Assembly: GCA_026004735.1 (NCBI GenBank)
Contig: BPJS01000001.1
Coordinates: forward strand, 1,612,001 to 1,676,000
DNA from: Isosphaeraceae bacterium
GTDB taxonomy: Bacteria; Planctomycetota; Planctomycetia; Isosphaerales; Isosphaeraceae
DNA length: 64,000 bases
Direction: 5' to 3'
Part shown: piece after piece, positions 46,699 to 54,777 of the stretch
Layout of the letters: every line of letters begins with the position of its first letter
Position numbering within the stretch: the stretch's first letter is position 1
Notes under the pieces: model-generated
Databases searched by the model: none
Seen by the model: the letters and a program-made list of their open reading frames with translations, nothing else
Told to the model about the DNA's origin: nothing
Made by a program: the position numbers and the translations under genes

Positions 46699-47724
46699 TC
46701 ATTCGGTCGAAACGCCCGCCGCGTCGCGGACCGTCGCCGGCGCGAAGGTTTCACGCGCCAGGAGCGCAGCGCCCAAGACGCCCGCATCGTCGCCCAGCCC
46801 CGAGGGCACAATCCGCGACACGGTGTCCGAGTCTGCCAGGATGTGCGGACGCGCCGCATCGCGCACGATTGCTAGATACGACTCTCCCAACGCCTCGACC
46901 ACCCCCCCGCCGACAATCACCCGCTGAGGGTCCAGGACGTTGATCAGGCTTGCCAGGCCCAGACCCAAAAACCGCGCGGCCCGATCCACCTCGCGCACCA
47001 CCACGGGATCGCGGTCGAAGTAGGCCGCCGCCAGTTCCTTACTCTTGACCCGCCGTTGCGTCCGCCCCTCGAAGTGATCGCCCAAGACCGTCGGCTCGCC
47101 CCGACCGGCCGCCTTGGCAATCCGCTTGACCATCGCCGTTCGGCTGGCCACCGCTTCGAGACAACCCCGCTGACCGCACCCACACCGCGGGCCAGCCGCC
47201 TTGACCACCACATGCCCGATCTCGCCGGCATTCCCGGTCATCCCCAAAACCATCCGCCCCGCCACGATCACGCACCCACCAATGCCCGTCCCAATGAAGG
47301 CGACGAGCAAATCTTCGAAGCCCCGCCCCGCCCCAAGGCGAAACTCCCCGTAACCACCCACCCGCACATCATTCCAAACCCGGACCGGCACCCCGAGCCG
47401 CTCCGACAAACCCGGTCCCAGCGGAAAATCCTTCACGTTCAGATTGGGCGAGCGCAAGATGATGCCCCGCTCCAGATCGAGCGGCCCCGGCGAGCCGACA
47501 CCACAACCGAGCAGATCCCCAGGCTGAAGTCCCGCGGCCTCAATCGCCTCCAGCGCCGTCGCCTCCAGGGCCGCCCGCAACGCCTGCTCGCCCTCCTGCG
47601 CTGGCGTCGGATTCTTCGCCCGACCGACGACCCGATGCTCCTGATCCACGACCGCGGCCAGAATCTTCGTCCCGCCCAGGTCGATGCCCAGCACCGGAGC
47701 CTGCACCCTTCCGGAATCCAGCAT
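46699..47724 (-). CDS. ROK family sugar kinase (glucokinase-like)
   Basis: The 341-residue product starts at ATG 47724 with GGAGG about nine bases upstream. The ATPase motif LGIDLGGTKILAAVVDQ is at the N-terminus. WNDVRVGGYGEF carries the catalytic Asp, GTGIGGCVIVAG follows, and the zinc site CGCGQRGCLEAVAS with an upstream His is complete, which is the ROK hallmark. There is no DNA-binding domain, so it is an enzyme rather than a repressor. Glucose is the commonest substrate; N-acetylglucosamine or mannose is possible. It ends eight bases from the convergent cytochrome gene. Confidence 0.94.
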   Translation of the reverse strand: MLDSGRVQAPVLGIDLGGTKILAAVVDQEHRVVGRAKNPTPAQEGEQALRAALEATALEAIEAAGLQPGDLLGCGVGSPGPLDLERGIILRSPNLNVKDFPLGPGLSERLGVPVRVWNDVRVGGYGEFRLGAGRGFEDLLVAFIGTGIGGCVIVAGRMVLGMTGNAGEIGHVVVKAAGPRCGCGQRGCLEAVASRTAMVKRIAKAAGRGEPTVLGDHFEGRTQRRVKSKELAAAYFDRDPVVVREVDRAARFLGLGLASLINVLDPQRVIVGGGVVEALGESYLAIVRDAARPHILADSDTVSRIVPSGLGDDAGVLGAALLARETFAPATVRDAAGVSTE

Positions 47725-47767
47725 GACCACGGACCTCCCCCGCCTCGGGACCCTCAATGCGGGAACA

Positions 47768-48802
47768 TCAATCTGGGCATCCTAAACCATCTTCGCCGAC
47801 CGTTCCACGACGCTCGGGCCCAGCCGGACCCGACCCCGCCGCCGCCGAACCCGGCCCATCGTCGTTTGGCTCCATCCGAAACCGGAACGACTCGGTCATC
47901 GCCAGTTCCTCGTCCGAGAGCGGCAGCGGAATCACCTTGCGGATCGGCCGCGCCATGGCCCGACCGCAGTAGGGCAGATAGGCCTTCACCTCCTCACGGG
48001 TCCCAACAAACAACTCTGTCTTGTTCAAACAAAGTTTCATGAACAGCAGCCGTACCAGAGTCACGAACCCGACGATCAACAGCAGCCGCAAAAGCCCCAG
48101 ACTCACTGGAATCCGCCCCGGTTCCTCGAGCCGGATATCTGAAATCGCTCCGAAGAGCTTCTGAGGCAGGTGTGCGAACAAGACGTTCATCGACAAATCG
48201 GCGAAAAAGAGGGTCCATTGCGGCGTCGAGTCGACCGGCCCGGCAAAATCGCCGCGAAACGGAAGCACCGGCGAGGCGATCAGGGTCTCCAGCATCCCGG
48301 CTGCCAGAAATAGCCCGAGATAAATCAAGATGTTGTAAAGCTCAACCTTGCTCTTCTTGTACGACTCCCGGACCCAGTTGGGCTTGAACCACTGGAGCAC
48401 CACCCAGACCGGAAGCAAGAGCGAGAGCACCAGACCCAGCCCCGCGATTACCGCCACCGGCCCAGGGCCGAGCCAGTTCTCCAACCCCCGCATCACCAGA
48501 AACGGCAGCGTCGCCACATACGAAAACGCCAGCATCGTGAACGGAATCATGCCCAGGATCAACGCGATCCGGCCCAGGTTGTACAAGAAAACATGCAGAT
48601 ACCAACTGCGCCGCGATCCCGGAGCGACCGGATCGCTGCCGGAGGGCCGCCGTTTCGGCAATTGAAAGAGCGAGCGCACGAGCTTCAAAAAATCAAAGGC
48701 AAACGGCGCCTGGATCGTGATTTCCCACTCGTACACGTCGGGAAGGCGCGGCGGTGCGGCGGGTGGCGGCTCTAACCGCAGATTCACATCTCCGCCCGAC
48801 AT
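47768..48802 (-). CDS. multi-pass membrane protein of unknown function
   Basis: About 344 residues from ATG 48802, chosen because AGGAA lies seven bases upstream; ATG 48829 is the alternative. The hydrophilic N-terminus (LRLEPPPAAPPRLPDVYEWE) precedes about five hydrophobic segments: LGRIALILGMIPFTMLAF, VAVIAGLGLVLSLLLPVWVV, YNILIYLGLFLAAGML, a weaker one near ASPVLP, and LGLLRLLLIVGFVTLV. The C-terminus is cytosolic and Gly/Pro-rich. I recognise no family. It is upstream of the ROK kinase gene on the same strand by 43 bases and could be co-transcribed. Confidence 0.7.
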   Translation of the reverse strand: MSGGDVNLRLEPPPAAPPRLPDVYEWEITIQAPFAFDFLKLVRSLFQLPKRRPSGSDPVAPGSRRSWYLHVFLYNLGRIALILGMIPFTMLAFSYVATLPFLVMRGLENWLGPGPVAVIAGLGLVLSLLLPVWVVLQWFKPNWVRESYKKSKVELYNILIYLGLFLAAGMLETLIASPVLPFRGDFAGPVDSTPQWTLFFADLSMNVLFAHLPQKLFGAISDIRLEEPGRIPVSLGLLRLLLIVGFVTLVRLLFMKLCLNKTELFVGTREEVKAYLPYCGRAMARPIRKVIPLPLSDEELAMTESFRFRMEPNDDGPGSAAAGSGPAGPERRGTVGEDGLGCPD

Positions 48803-49183
48803 GCGTCGTTTCCTGAGCAACAGGGACATCGCTGGTGCCGCACGGTCGGTTCATCCCTGGTTTCCGGCCGGTCTTGAGTGAGCGGGTCGCGGTTGGTAAC
48901 GGCCGGCAAGGCGGAACCGTTCGGCTCATTCCAAAGCCTACGGGCTGCCGGCTCGACGCCGGAGGCCCTCGGTCCCCAACCCACGCTGCGTCGCCTCCGG
49001 GTAGGTTCCGGCAGCGCTTCGGGGCCCGTAGCCTCCAGTTTAGGGCTTGGTCGAGTCTGCGTTCTAGTGAAGCTATCGTCCTGGAATTGAGCCTGCCCGA
49101 GTCGTCGACCGCTCCGATTCGCGAATCGCGCACAGTTGCGCCGATTGTAGCGGTCCGATGCCGTGAAACTGCCCGCCCCGCCT
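48803..49183. other. region after the BMC operon with nested inverted repeats
   Basis: No gene is evident. Three nested complementary pairs are visible: CTACGGGC (48938-48945) with GCCCGTAG (49024-49031), TGCCGG (48946-48951) with CCGGCA (49008-49013), and CCGGAGGC (48959-48966) with GCCTCCGG (48993-49000). The RNA could fold into one branched hairpin of about 94 bases and may terminate or stabilise the BMC operon transcript, or be a separate small RNA. Confidence 0.5.
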
Positions 49184-50494
49184 TCAGGCCGACCCGCGCG
49201 CCACCCCTGCAACAGGAACCGTGACTAAAGATCCGCCAAGCCCGAGTCGCTGTCGGTGATACGCCAGACGCTGCGCGGCGTCCATCTGGGCGAAGTCCGG
49301 CAGCCCGTTGTCTCGCGTCGGATAAGGCCGGGCGTTGGCCAAGGACGCGGAACGCCGCTGCGTCGCCTGGGCCGCTGCCTCGGGACTTACCAGTGGAACC
49401 GGACCGTCGCGCTCGATCCCGACCGAATCCTCGCGCGGAGGCACGACGACCCGCGGCGTCGTGCCTCCGTAGCTCATCGCCTGGGCCTTGAGCTTCAGAT
49501 CCTCGTCCAGTGGACGGTGAGCGGCAATGCCCAGCCGCTGCAAGACAGCGTGGTAGGCTTTCACTGCCTCGACCGGCCCGATCTCCCCATCCGCGATCAG
49601 CCGCAAAAACTGAACAAACGCAAGCTGATTCTCGGCATGATTGATCTTGCGGCCAAACAGCGCCACCCGCGCGCCATACTTCTTGGCGTCGTGCAGCAAT
49701 TGGAAGGCGTCGCGAGTCGTCCCCGAGGCTCCGCCCAGGATGCCGACGACCAGATGCGGATCGTATCGGACCAGTTCCTCGAGCGCCTTGGGGCCGTGGT
49801 AGACGATCTTGAGAAACTGGGGACGGCCCGGCGGCGCGACCCCGGCCAGCATCCGCGCGATCATGTCGTTGATGTAGCCCGGCAGCGTCTCGGGATCGAC
49901 GGCGTTCGGAACGTTCGGGTCGAACACTTCCAGAAAATACCGAAAGCCCTTGCGCTCGGCCTCGCGCCGGAAGGCGTGGAACCGTTCCAGGGTCTCCAAG
50001 TCGCGTTCCAGATCGTTGTTGAAGGTGACGCTGTACAGCCCCAGGTTGGCCCCCCGGGTTCGTTCCTCGGGCGCGCAGTCGAGGTGGCCGCACTGAATCT
50101 GGTCGATGTCCGCCGAACGGTGGGGGCGGGCCGGCTCCAGGGCGTAGATCGAACCGCGGGCAATGTGGACGTCGGTCGTGTCGTTGGCCCGGACGGCCGG
50201 GGTGACCGGCGAACGGTCAAACAGCCGCTCCTCGATCGTCAGCTTATAACTGGTGCTCGACGACATGAGCATGATGTCGACCAAGCCCTGGCCGACGATC
50301 GCACGGATCTGCTCACGGTATTCCTCGAGCGTCTTGAATCGGACCTCGCCGGCGTGCATCTCCGGCGACTGCCCGGGCGCCCCGATGCCGAAGGCCATGT
50401 CCGCGTCCTTGGCGTCGGCCAGGATGAACTCGCGGCAGCCGTGCGGATCGGCATGAATGGCGGCCAGCTTACGCTCCAGCGACTTAACGACCAC
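49184..50494 (-). CDS. TIM-barrel aldolase-like protein of the BMC operon
   Basis: The 436-residue product starts at GTG 50494, after GGGAGG, and overlaps the dehydrogenase gene upstream by 11 bases. Strands of a TIM barrel can be followed: FILADAKDADMAFGI, GLVDIMLMSSSTSYKL, LGLYSVTFNNDLERDL, FRYFLEVFDPN, FLKIVYHGPKALEEL, LVVGILGGASGTTRDAF and ARVALFGRKINHAE. The Lys in FLKIVYHG is placed where class I aldolases of the DeoC/LacD/DhnA type form a Schiff base. The last 70 residues are a Pro- and Arg-rich tail ending in a short helix, AAQRLAYHRQRLGLG, then a flexible end. It is the last gene of the BMC operon. The reaction is unknown; a role in handling the phosphosugar is inference. Confidence 0.7.
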   Translation of the reverse strand: MVVKSLERKLAAIHADPHGCREFILADAKDADMAFGIGAPGQSPEMHAGEVRFKTLEEYREQIRAIVGQGLVDIMLMSSSTSYKLTIEERLFDRSPVTPAVRANDTTDVHIARGSIYALEPARPHRSADIDQIQCGHLDCAPEERTRGANLGLYSVTFNNDLERDLETLERFHAFRREAERKGFRYFLEVFDPNVPNAVDPETLPGYINDMIARMLAGVAPPGRPQFLKIVYHGPKALEELVRYDPHLVVGILGGASGTTRDAFQLLHDAKKYGARVALFGRKINHAENQLAFVQFLRLIADGEIGPVEAVKAYHAVLQRLGIAAHRPLDEDLKLKAQAMSYGGTTPRVVVPPREDSVGIERDGPVPLVSPEAAAQATQRRSASLANARPYPTRDNGLPDFAQMDAAQRLAYHRQRLGLGGSLVTVPVAGVARGSA

Positions 50495-51557
50495 CGTTGC
50501 CTCCCTGGCGCTGCGTGCTCAGACCATAGGCCTGACCGCCCAATCCCATCGTCACCCGCGAGCCGCTTCGGGCCGGCGGCGGGCCGACCGGCTTGCCCAA
50601 TCCAGCCGGAGCAGCCTGGGCGGACGGATGGCTTCGGAGCACCGTGTCGATCGTCTCGCGCAAGACATGCGCCGAGTGCTGCAAGGCCGCCAGCTCCTTG
50701 GGCCAAAGCTCGATCTCGAGCGTCTGCTCGACCCCCGACCGGCCTACGACCGTCGGGACCGACAGGCAAACATCCCGTATTCCGTAGACGCCCTGCAACA
50801 GCGAAGCGACCGGCAGAATCCGCTTCCGGTCGAGGGCCACGGCGTGGATCACCTCGGCGATCGCCACCCCGACGGCAAACCCCGCGCCGCCTTTGAGCTT
50901 GATCACCTCGGCTCCGCTTCCTTTGGTCCGCTGAAACAGCTCCTCGCCCAGATGGGTCGACCAGCCGGGATACTTCTCCAACGGCAGCCCCGCGGCCTGC
51001 GCTGCTGACCAGATCGGGACCATGCTGTCGCCGTGCTCGCCCAGGATGAGGGCCGTCACCTGGGTCGGCGGTAGCTTCAGGGCCTCGGCAATCAACGAGC
51101 GAAACCGCGACGAATCCAGTGTCGTGCCCAGACCGATCACCTGCCGTGCGGGCAGACCCAACGTCGTGGCCGCCAGATACGTCAGCACGTCCACCGGGTT
51201 CGACACGATCAGGAGGATCGCGTCCGGGCGCAGCCCGGCGGCCTTCACGTTTTTGAGGATTTCGAGGAACAGGGCGACATTGCGGTTGATCAGATCGAGC
51301 CGCGATTCGTCCGGCTTGCGCCGAAGACCGGCCGTGATGCAGATCAGGTCCGAATCCCCGATCAGTTCATAACCCCCCGAACCGATCCGCTGGTCGGCCA
51401 CAAACGGAGACCCGTGCAGCAGGTCGAGCGCCTGTCCCTTGACCAACTCGGCGGCCACGTCCAGCATCCGGATCTCGCTGACGATGCCGCCCAACTGCAA
51501 GGCATACCCCGCACAGCTCCCGACCAGTCCACCGCCACCAATGATCGCAACCTTCAT
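50484..51557 (-). CDS. lactate/malate dehydrogenase family protein of the BMC operon
   Basis: The 357-residue product has the NAD-binding N-terminus KVAIIGGGGLVGSCAGYAL, the mobile loop AGLRRKPDESRLDLINRN, VSNPVDVLTYLA and the catalytic His in LILGEHGDSMVPIWSAA. At the specificity position, where lactate dehydrogenases have Gln (NQKP) and malate dehydrogenases have Arg (PRKP), this protein reads RRKP, so a charged substrate or a new one is likely. A flexible 45-residue tail follows the fold. In the model for planctomycete BMCs such an enzyme recycles NADH to NAD inside the shell (established proposal). Its ATG overlaps the ThuA-like stop as ATGA. Confidence 0.88.
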   Translation of the reverse strand: MKVAIIGGGGLVGSCAGYALQLGGIVSEIRMLDVAAELVKGQALDLLHGSPFVADQRIGSGGYELIGDSDLICITAGLRRKPDESRLDLINRNVALFLEILKNVKAAGLRPDAILLIVSNPVDVLTYLAATTLGLPARQVIGLGTTLDSSRFRSLIAEALKLPPTQVTALILGEHGDSMVPIWSAAQAAGLPLEKYPGWSTHLGEELFQRTKGSGAEVIKLKGGAGFAVGVAIAEVIHAVALDRKRILPVASLLQGVYGIRDVCLSVPTVVGRSGVEQTLEIELWPKELAALQHSAHVLRETIDTVLRSHPSAQAAPAGLGKPVGPPPARSGSRVTMGLGGQAYGLSTQRQGGNGGR

Positions 51558-52540
51558 CGAAGGGGTTCCTCTTCATCTCGAACTGGGGAAGCGCGACGTC
51601 CCGAAGACCGTGCTTCGGCCCCGAGGTAGCGGACCGCGTTTTCCAAAAGCTTCATCGGCTCGCGGTTCTTGTAAACCGGATAGGTCTCGTGCCCCGGGCG
51701 TAAGTAAAAGACGTAGCCATTGCCCACACGCCAAAGGCAGCCCGACCGGAACGTCTCGCCCGTCTCCCAGCGCTCCTCAAGGATCACCAGGTCTGGGTCG
51801 GGTACATGAAACGGCTCGGCGTACATCTCGGTCTGCGGAATGACAAATTCAGCAGGGAGCCCAGCGGCGATCGGGTGGTCAGGCCGTACCACCCGAACCC
51901 GGCTCGGCTTGCCGTCCTCGCGCCAAGCAGCGATCGTCCAGGCCGGCAACCGAACCTGCGCGACATACGAATCCGGGGCCTTCGTCTCGAACCGAAAGGC
52001 GGGATCGTAGGGTTCGTCGTTTCGTCGCTCGAAGTCCTTGCCCGGATACAGAAATCGAATCTCGATCCGTACCGTCGGCGAGAGCGGCTTCGGCATTGCA
52101 TCGGCCAGCGCCTGATTCATCCGCGCTTCAACCACGGTCTGAAGCGCCTCCCGGAACGGGTAGCCCGCAAACCCGGAGTGCAGCACCACCAGCGACAGTT
52201 TCCCGGCCTGAACCCGCTCAACAATCCGGCGGGCTTTGGCGATGTCGAACTCCCGGTCCCTCAAGTGGCTCCACCAGATCAGCACGTCCGCCGCTTCAAG
52301 ACGCTCCCGCGTCAACCCCTGATCCGGGTCATCCAGCCCGACCGACTCGACGACGATCCCCGGCCTTCGGGCCAGCTCAGCGGCAATGAAATCTCCCAGA
52401 AACCTTCCGTCGTACGCCGCTTTCTGCTCGGGCTGCCGCTCGTCCCAGACCACCACATGAATCGTCTGAGGCTGCTCAGCGCTCACCAGGGGCGACGCCA
52501 TCAGCAGCACGCCGACGATTCCGGACCGGGTTGCTCGCAT
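51554..52540 (-). CDS. secreted ThuA-like (trehalose utilisation family) protein within the BMC operon
   Basis: The 328-residue product starts at ATG 52540, eight bases after GAGGAGG (52549-52555). It has a signal peptide (ATRSGIVGVLLMASPLVSA) and a ThuA/glutamine amidotransferase-like fold: IHVVVWDERQPEQKAAY, ADVLIWWSHLRDREF, LSLVVLHSGFAGYPF, HPIAAGLPAEF and GYVFYLRPGHETYPVYK. ThuA is linked to sugar (trehalose) metabolism but its reaction is unclear. Export of a protein from a BMC operon is odd, since shell and cargo are cytosolic. Coupling to the dehydrogenase by an ATGA overlap shows it belongs to the transcript. Confidence 0.88.
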   Translation of the reverse strand: MRATRSGIVGVLLMASPLVSAEQPQTIHVVVWDERQPEQKAAYDGRFLGDFIAAELARRPGIVVESVGLDDPDQGLTRERLEAADVLIWWSHLRDREFDIAKARRIVERVQAGKLSLVVLHSGFAGYPFREALQTVVEARMNQALADAMPKPLSPTVRIEIRFLYPGKDFERRNDEPYDPAFRFETKAPDSYVAQVRLPAWTIAAWREDGKPSRVRVVRPDHPIAAGLPAEFVIPQTEMYAEPFHVPDPDLVILEERWETGETFRSGCLWRVGNGYVFYLRPGHETYPVYKNREPMKLLENAVRYLGAEARSSGRRASPVRDEEEPLR

Positions 52541-52581
52541 GACTTTTTCCTCCTCAGCGGGACCGAAGGCTCCCGGATCGG

Positions 52582-53568
52582 TCAGCAAGCCGTGGCGGAC
52601 CTTCCCTCGAGCGCCGCCATGACCTGATCGGTGATCGACTGCACCAACGCTTCAAAGTCCGCCGGTTCGGCGGTGGCGGCCCGAACGCTCCCATCCCGGC
52701 AGCCGCACGCCTGGCCCTGCGCTGTCCCACAGCCGCACTCGGCCGCTGGACCGAGCGCGCCCGGACCATCCGGACGGCCCAGCAGCTTCGGCGGAATAAA
52801 CGCGTGAGGTTCGGGCTTGAAGTCGCTATATCCTTCGCGGAAGAGGCTGTTGCCGCAGAGATCGCAATTCTCCAACCCTCGTTCCAGCCGCACGTCGCGG
52901 ATGCCGAGATTGGGCTTCAGCCGCAGCAGCTCTGCGGCCTTTTCGTCCGAGTAGTAGTAGACTGAGCCAAGCTGCCGGGCCAGAAGCAAAATCCGGCAAT
53001 AAGCGTCGATGATCTCGGTCTTAAAATAGGCATCGATCAGGTCGCTGCCAGCCGTGATCGTTCCATGATTGGCCAGTAGGATGACATCCGTATCCTTGAT
53101 GTAGGGAACGACTGTGTCGGCAAACTTCTGGCCGCCGGGCGTTTCGTAGGGCGTGATCGCCACCTCGCCCAGAAAAACCTCAAACTCCGGCATCGTGCAC
53201 TTCGGAATCGGCTCGTGGGCCACCGCAAACGCCGTCGCGTGGGGCGGGTGGCAATGCACGCACGACCGCACGTCCGGACGATGCTTCATGATCGTCAGGT
53301 GCAGCAGAATCTCGCTCGAGCGCTTCCGCTTGCCCGAGATCTGGTTGCCCTCCATGTCCACGATGCACAGATCGTCGGGCTTCATGAAACCTTTGGAGAC
53401 GCGCGTCGGCGTACAGAGAACCCGATTCTCATCAAGTCGATACGAGATGTTGCCGTCGTTGGCCGCGGCGAATCCCTTATTGTAGACCCGCCGGCCAATC
53501 TCGCACATCTCCTCCCGGAGCTTCCATTCATTGATAAAACCATGATTTGCATTGTAACCCGCCATCAT
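52582..53568 (-). CDS. class II aldolase (fuculose/rhamnulose phosphate aldolase-like) with C-terminal encapsulation tail
   Basis: The 328-residue product has the class II aldolase/adducin core: NDGNISYRLDENRVLCTP, the zinc ligands in CVHCHPPHATAFAVAH (His105, His107) and His168 in LLANHGTIT, and EVFLGEVAITPY. It would cleave L-fuculose or L-rhamnulose 1-phosphate into dihydroxyacetone phosphate and lactaldehyde, the aldehyde handled in the shell. After the core come CDLCGN, a Cys/Gly-rich linker (CGCGTAQGQACGC) and a terminal amphipathic helix, DFEALVQSITDQVMAALEG, a typical encapsulation peptide. The two start ATGs at 53568/53565 follow AAGGA. Confidence 0.93.
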   Translation of the reverse strand: MMAGYNANHGFINEWKLREEMCEIGRRVYNKGFAAANDGNISYRLDENRVLCTPTRVSKGFMKPDDLCIVDMEGNQISGKRKRSSEILLHLTIMKHRPDVRSCVHCHPPHATAFAVAHEPIPKCTMPEFEVFLGEVAITPYETPGGQKFADTVVPYIKDTDVILLANHGTITAGSDLIDAYFKTEIIDAYCRILLLARQLGSVYYYSDEKAAELLRLKPNLGIRDVRLERGLENCDLCGNSLFREGYSDFKPEPHAFIPPKLLGRPDGPGALGPAAECGCGTAQGQACGCRDGSVRAATAEPADFEALVQSITDQVMAALEGRSATAC

Positions 53569-53584
53569 CGGTCCATCCTTATCG

Positions 53585-53863
53585 CTAAGAGATCGAGTCG
53601 ATCAGACACGCGCAATACGCATCCATCGGCACCCTGGTCTTGCCGAACGGATTGGCCGCCTCGCGACCCTCGCTCAACCCGATGACCGTTCCAACCCCGG
53701 CGCCCAGGTTGTGGTCGTAGACGACCAGATCTTCACCCCTCGACGCAGCTCCTTCGAGCACCGCATCCCGCGTCCACGGCCGCACCACTAAGAGCCGGCC
53801 GGCCGGCAGACTTGGATGCTGCCGGCTCAGGGTCACGCGGCCGATCACATCACCAATACGCAT
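53585..53863 (-). CDS. BMC-P (EutN/CcmL-type) shell vertex protein
   Basis: The 92-residue product belongs to the pentameric vertex family. IGDVIGRVTLSRQHPSLPAG and RLLVVRP form the first strands, DLVVYDHNLGAGVGTVIGLS the central signature, and VPMDAYCACLIDSIS the last strand. Five copies would cap each vertex of the icosahedral shell. It is six bases downstream of the unknown cargo gene and 16 bases upstream of the aldolase gene. It is one of three diverged BMC-P genes in the operon, which suggests specialised vertices. Confidence 0.94.
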   Translation of the reverse strand: MRIGDVIGRVTLSRQHPSLPAGRLLVVRPWTRDAVLEGAASRGEDLVVYDHNLGAGVGTVIGLSEGREAANPFGKTRVPMDAYCACLIDSIS

Positions 53864-53869
53864 TGGTCT

Positions 53870-54499
53870 TCACCCCCGCGCCGGCATAAACGACCGCTGA
53901 AACCGGCCCACCAGGTGCCGCCACTCGGCGAGCGACGTGGCCGCCGGTTCGACCACCACGACGTTCGGTTGGAACGGACCGGCACGCCCCAGGGACTCGG
54001 CGTCGTGAACCTGAGCCGCGCGGATTCGAGCGAACCGATGCAGCCGCCAGACTGTCCCCGCCGCGCATGCGCTCAAAACCACCCCCGCACGCGCCCCCGA
54101 CGCCGTCCACCACGCCACCGCCCGGTCCAGATCCGGTCCAAAATGACGCCAGGCACCCGGCCCCCCGAGGACCGCCCGCCGATACGCCTCGAACCGGGGC
54201 GAATCGCCGTCGCTGGCCAACGCCCACTCGACCCCCGCGGGTACCGCCGGCCCTGACTCGATCGACACAACCACCCCGCGCTGCCGCAACGCATCGCGCG
54301 CCATCGGCGTCACAACCGTCTCGCAACCGACGACCACCTGCCGGATCGTCTCTGGCAGCCCCGATACCACCCGCAGCGTCAGCACCCGGCCCGCGAAGCC
54401 ATAGATCGACGAATCGCGGTCCAAACCCGCCCCGCCCGCACGCCCAGTCAGGACAGCCCGGACGACCGCGTCGACCTCGGCAGCACTCGGACCGTTCAT
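53870..54499 (-). CDS. uncharacterised BMC-operon protein with predicted encapsulation helix
   Basis: The 209-residue product matches no family I recognise. The N-terminus SAAEVDAVVRAVLTGR is an amphipathic helix (hydrophobic at positions 5, 8, 9, 12 and 13) followed by a Gly-rich linker, the same pattern as in the PduL and aldehyde dehydrogenase of this operon. Then VVVGCETVVTPMARDALRQRGV resembles the TPxARxLLxxR segment near the start of EutT-type BMC proteins. The rest is alpha/beta-like, with ARAGVVLSACAAGTVWRLHRF and FQPNVVVVEPAATSLAEW and two Cys (one in the first segment, one in ACAAG). It is coupled by ATGA to the BMC-P gene upstream. It could be a cargo enzyme or an assembly factor. 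Confidence 0.8.
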   Translation of the reverse strand: MNGPSAAEVDAVVRAVLTGRAGGAGLDRDSSIYGFAGRVLTLRVVSGLPETIRQVVVGCETVVTPMARDALRQRGVVVSIESGPAVPAGVEWALASDGDSPRFEAYRRAVLGGPGAWRHFGPDLDRAVAWWTASGARAGVVLSACAAGTVWRLHRFARIRAAQVHDAESLGRAGPFQPNVVVVEPAATSLAEWRHLVGRFQRSFMPARG

Positions 54500-54750
54500 G
54501 AATCCGGAATTCCCAAGACACTCCAGCGCCCCGGCGTGGTCGGACCGAGCAGCTCCTGAAGCGCTCGTCCATCGTTGGTCACGATCACACGATCACCCCG
54601 GCCAGCTCCCAGCCGGTCGATCACCAAAATCGGTTCGCCCTCCGGTCTCCCATCGGCAGCCAGGAGCTCGACCACCAGCAGCCGCTCCCCGGCCAGGGTC
54701 GGATGCTTGACGGTGGCCGTCGCTGTGGCGATCACACGAGCCAGTTGCAT
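54496..54750 (-). CDS. BMC-P (EutN/CcmL-type) shell vertex protein
   Basis: The 84-residue product starts MQLARVIATATATVKHPTLA, with LLVVELLAADG, the signature PILVIDRLGAGRGDRVIVTND and a C-terminal SVLGIPDS strand. It is a vertex pentamer subunit of the microcompartment shell. Its stop codon overlaps the start of the unknown cargo gene (ATGA), so the two are translated together. It is the shortest of the three paralogues. Confidence 0.95.
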   Translation of the reverse strand: MQLARVIATATATVKHPTLAGERLLVVELLAADGRPEGEPILVIDRLGAGRGDRVIVTNDGRALQELLGPTTPGRWSVLGIPDS

Positions 54751-54777
54751 GGTAGAGCAGGGCAGGGGGCCTTCGGG

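Noticed and set aside
48693..50093. 466-codon minus-strand frame spanning the end of the BMC operon
   Set aside because: It crosses two supported genes in another register and reads as low-complexity Arg/Gly/Ser-rich sequence.
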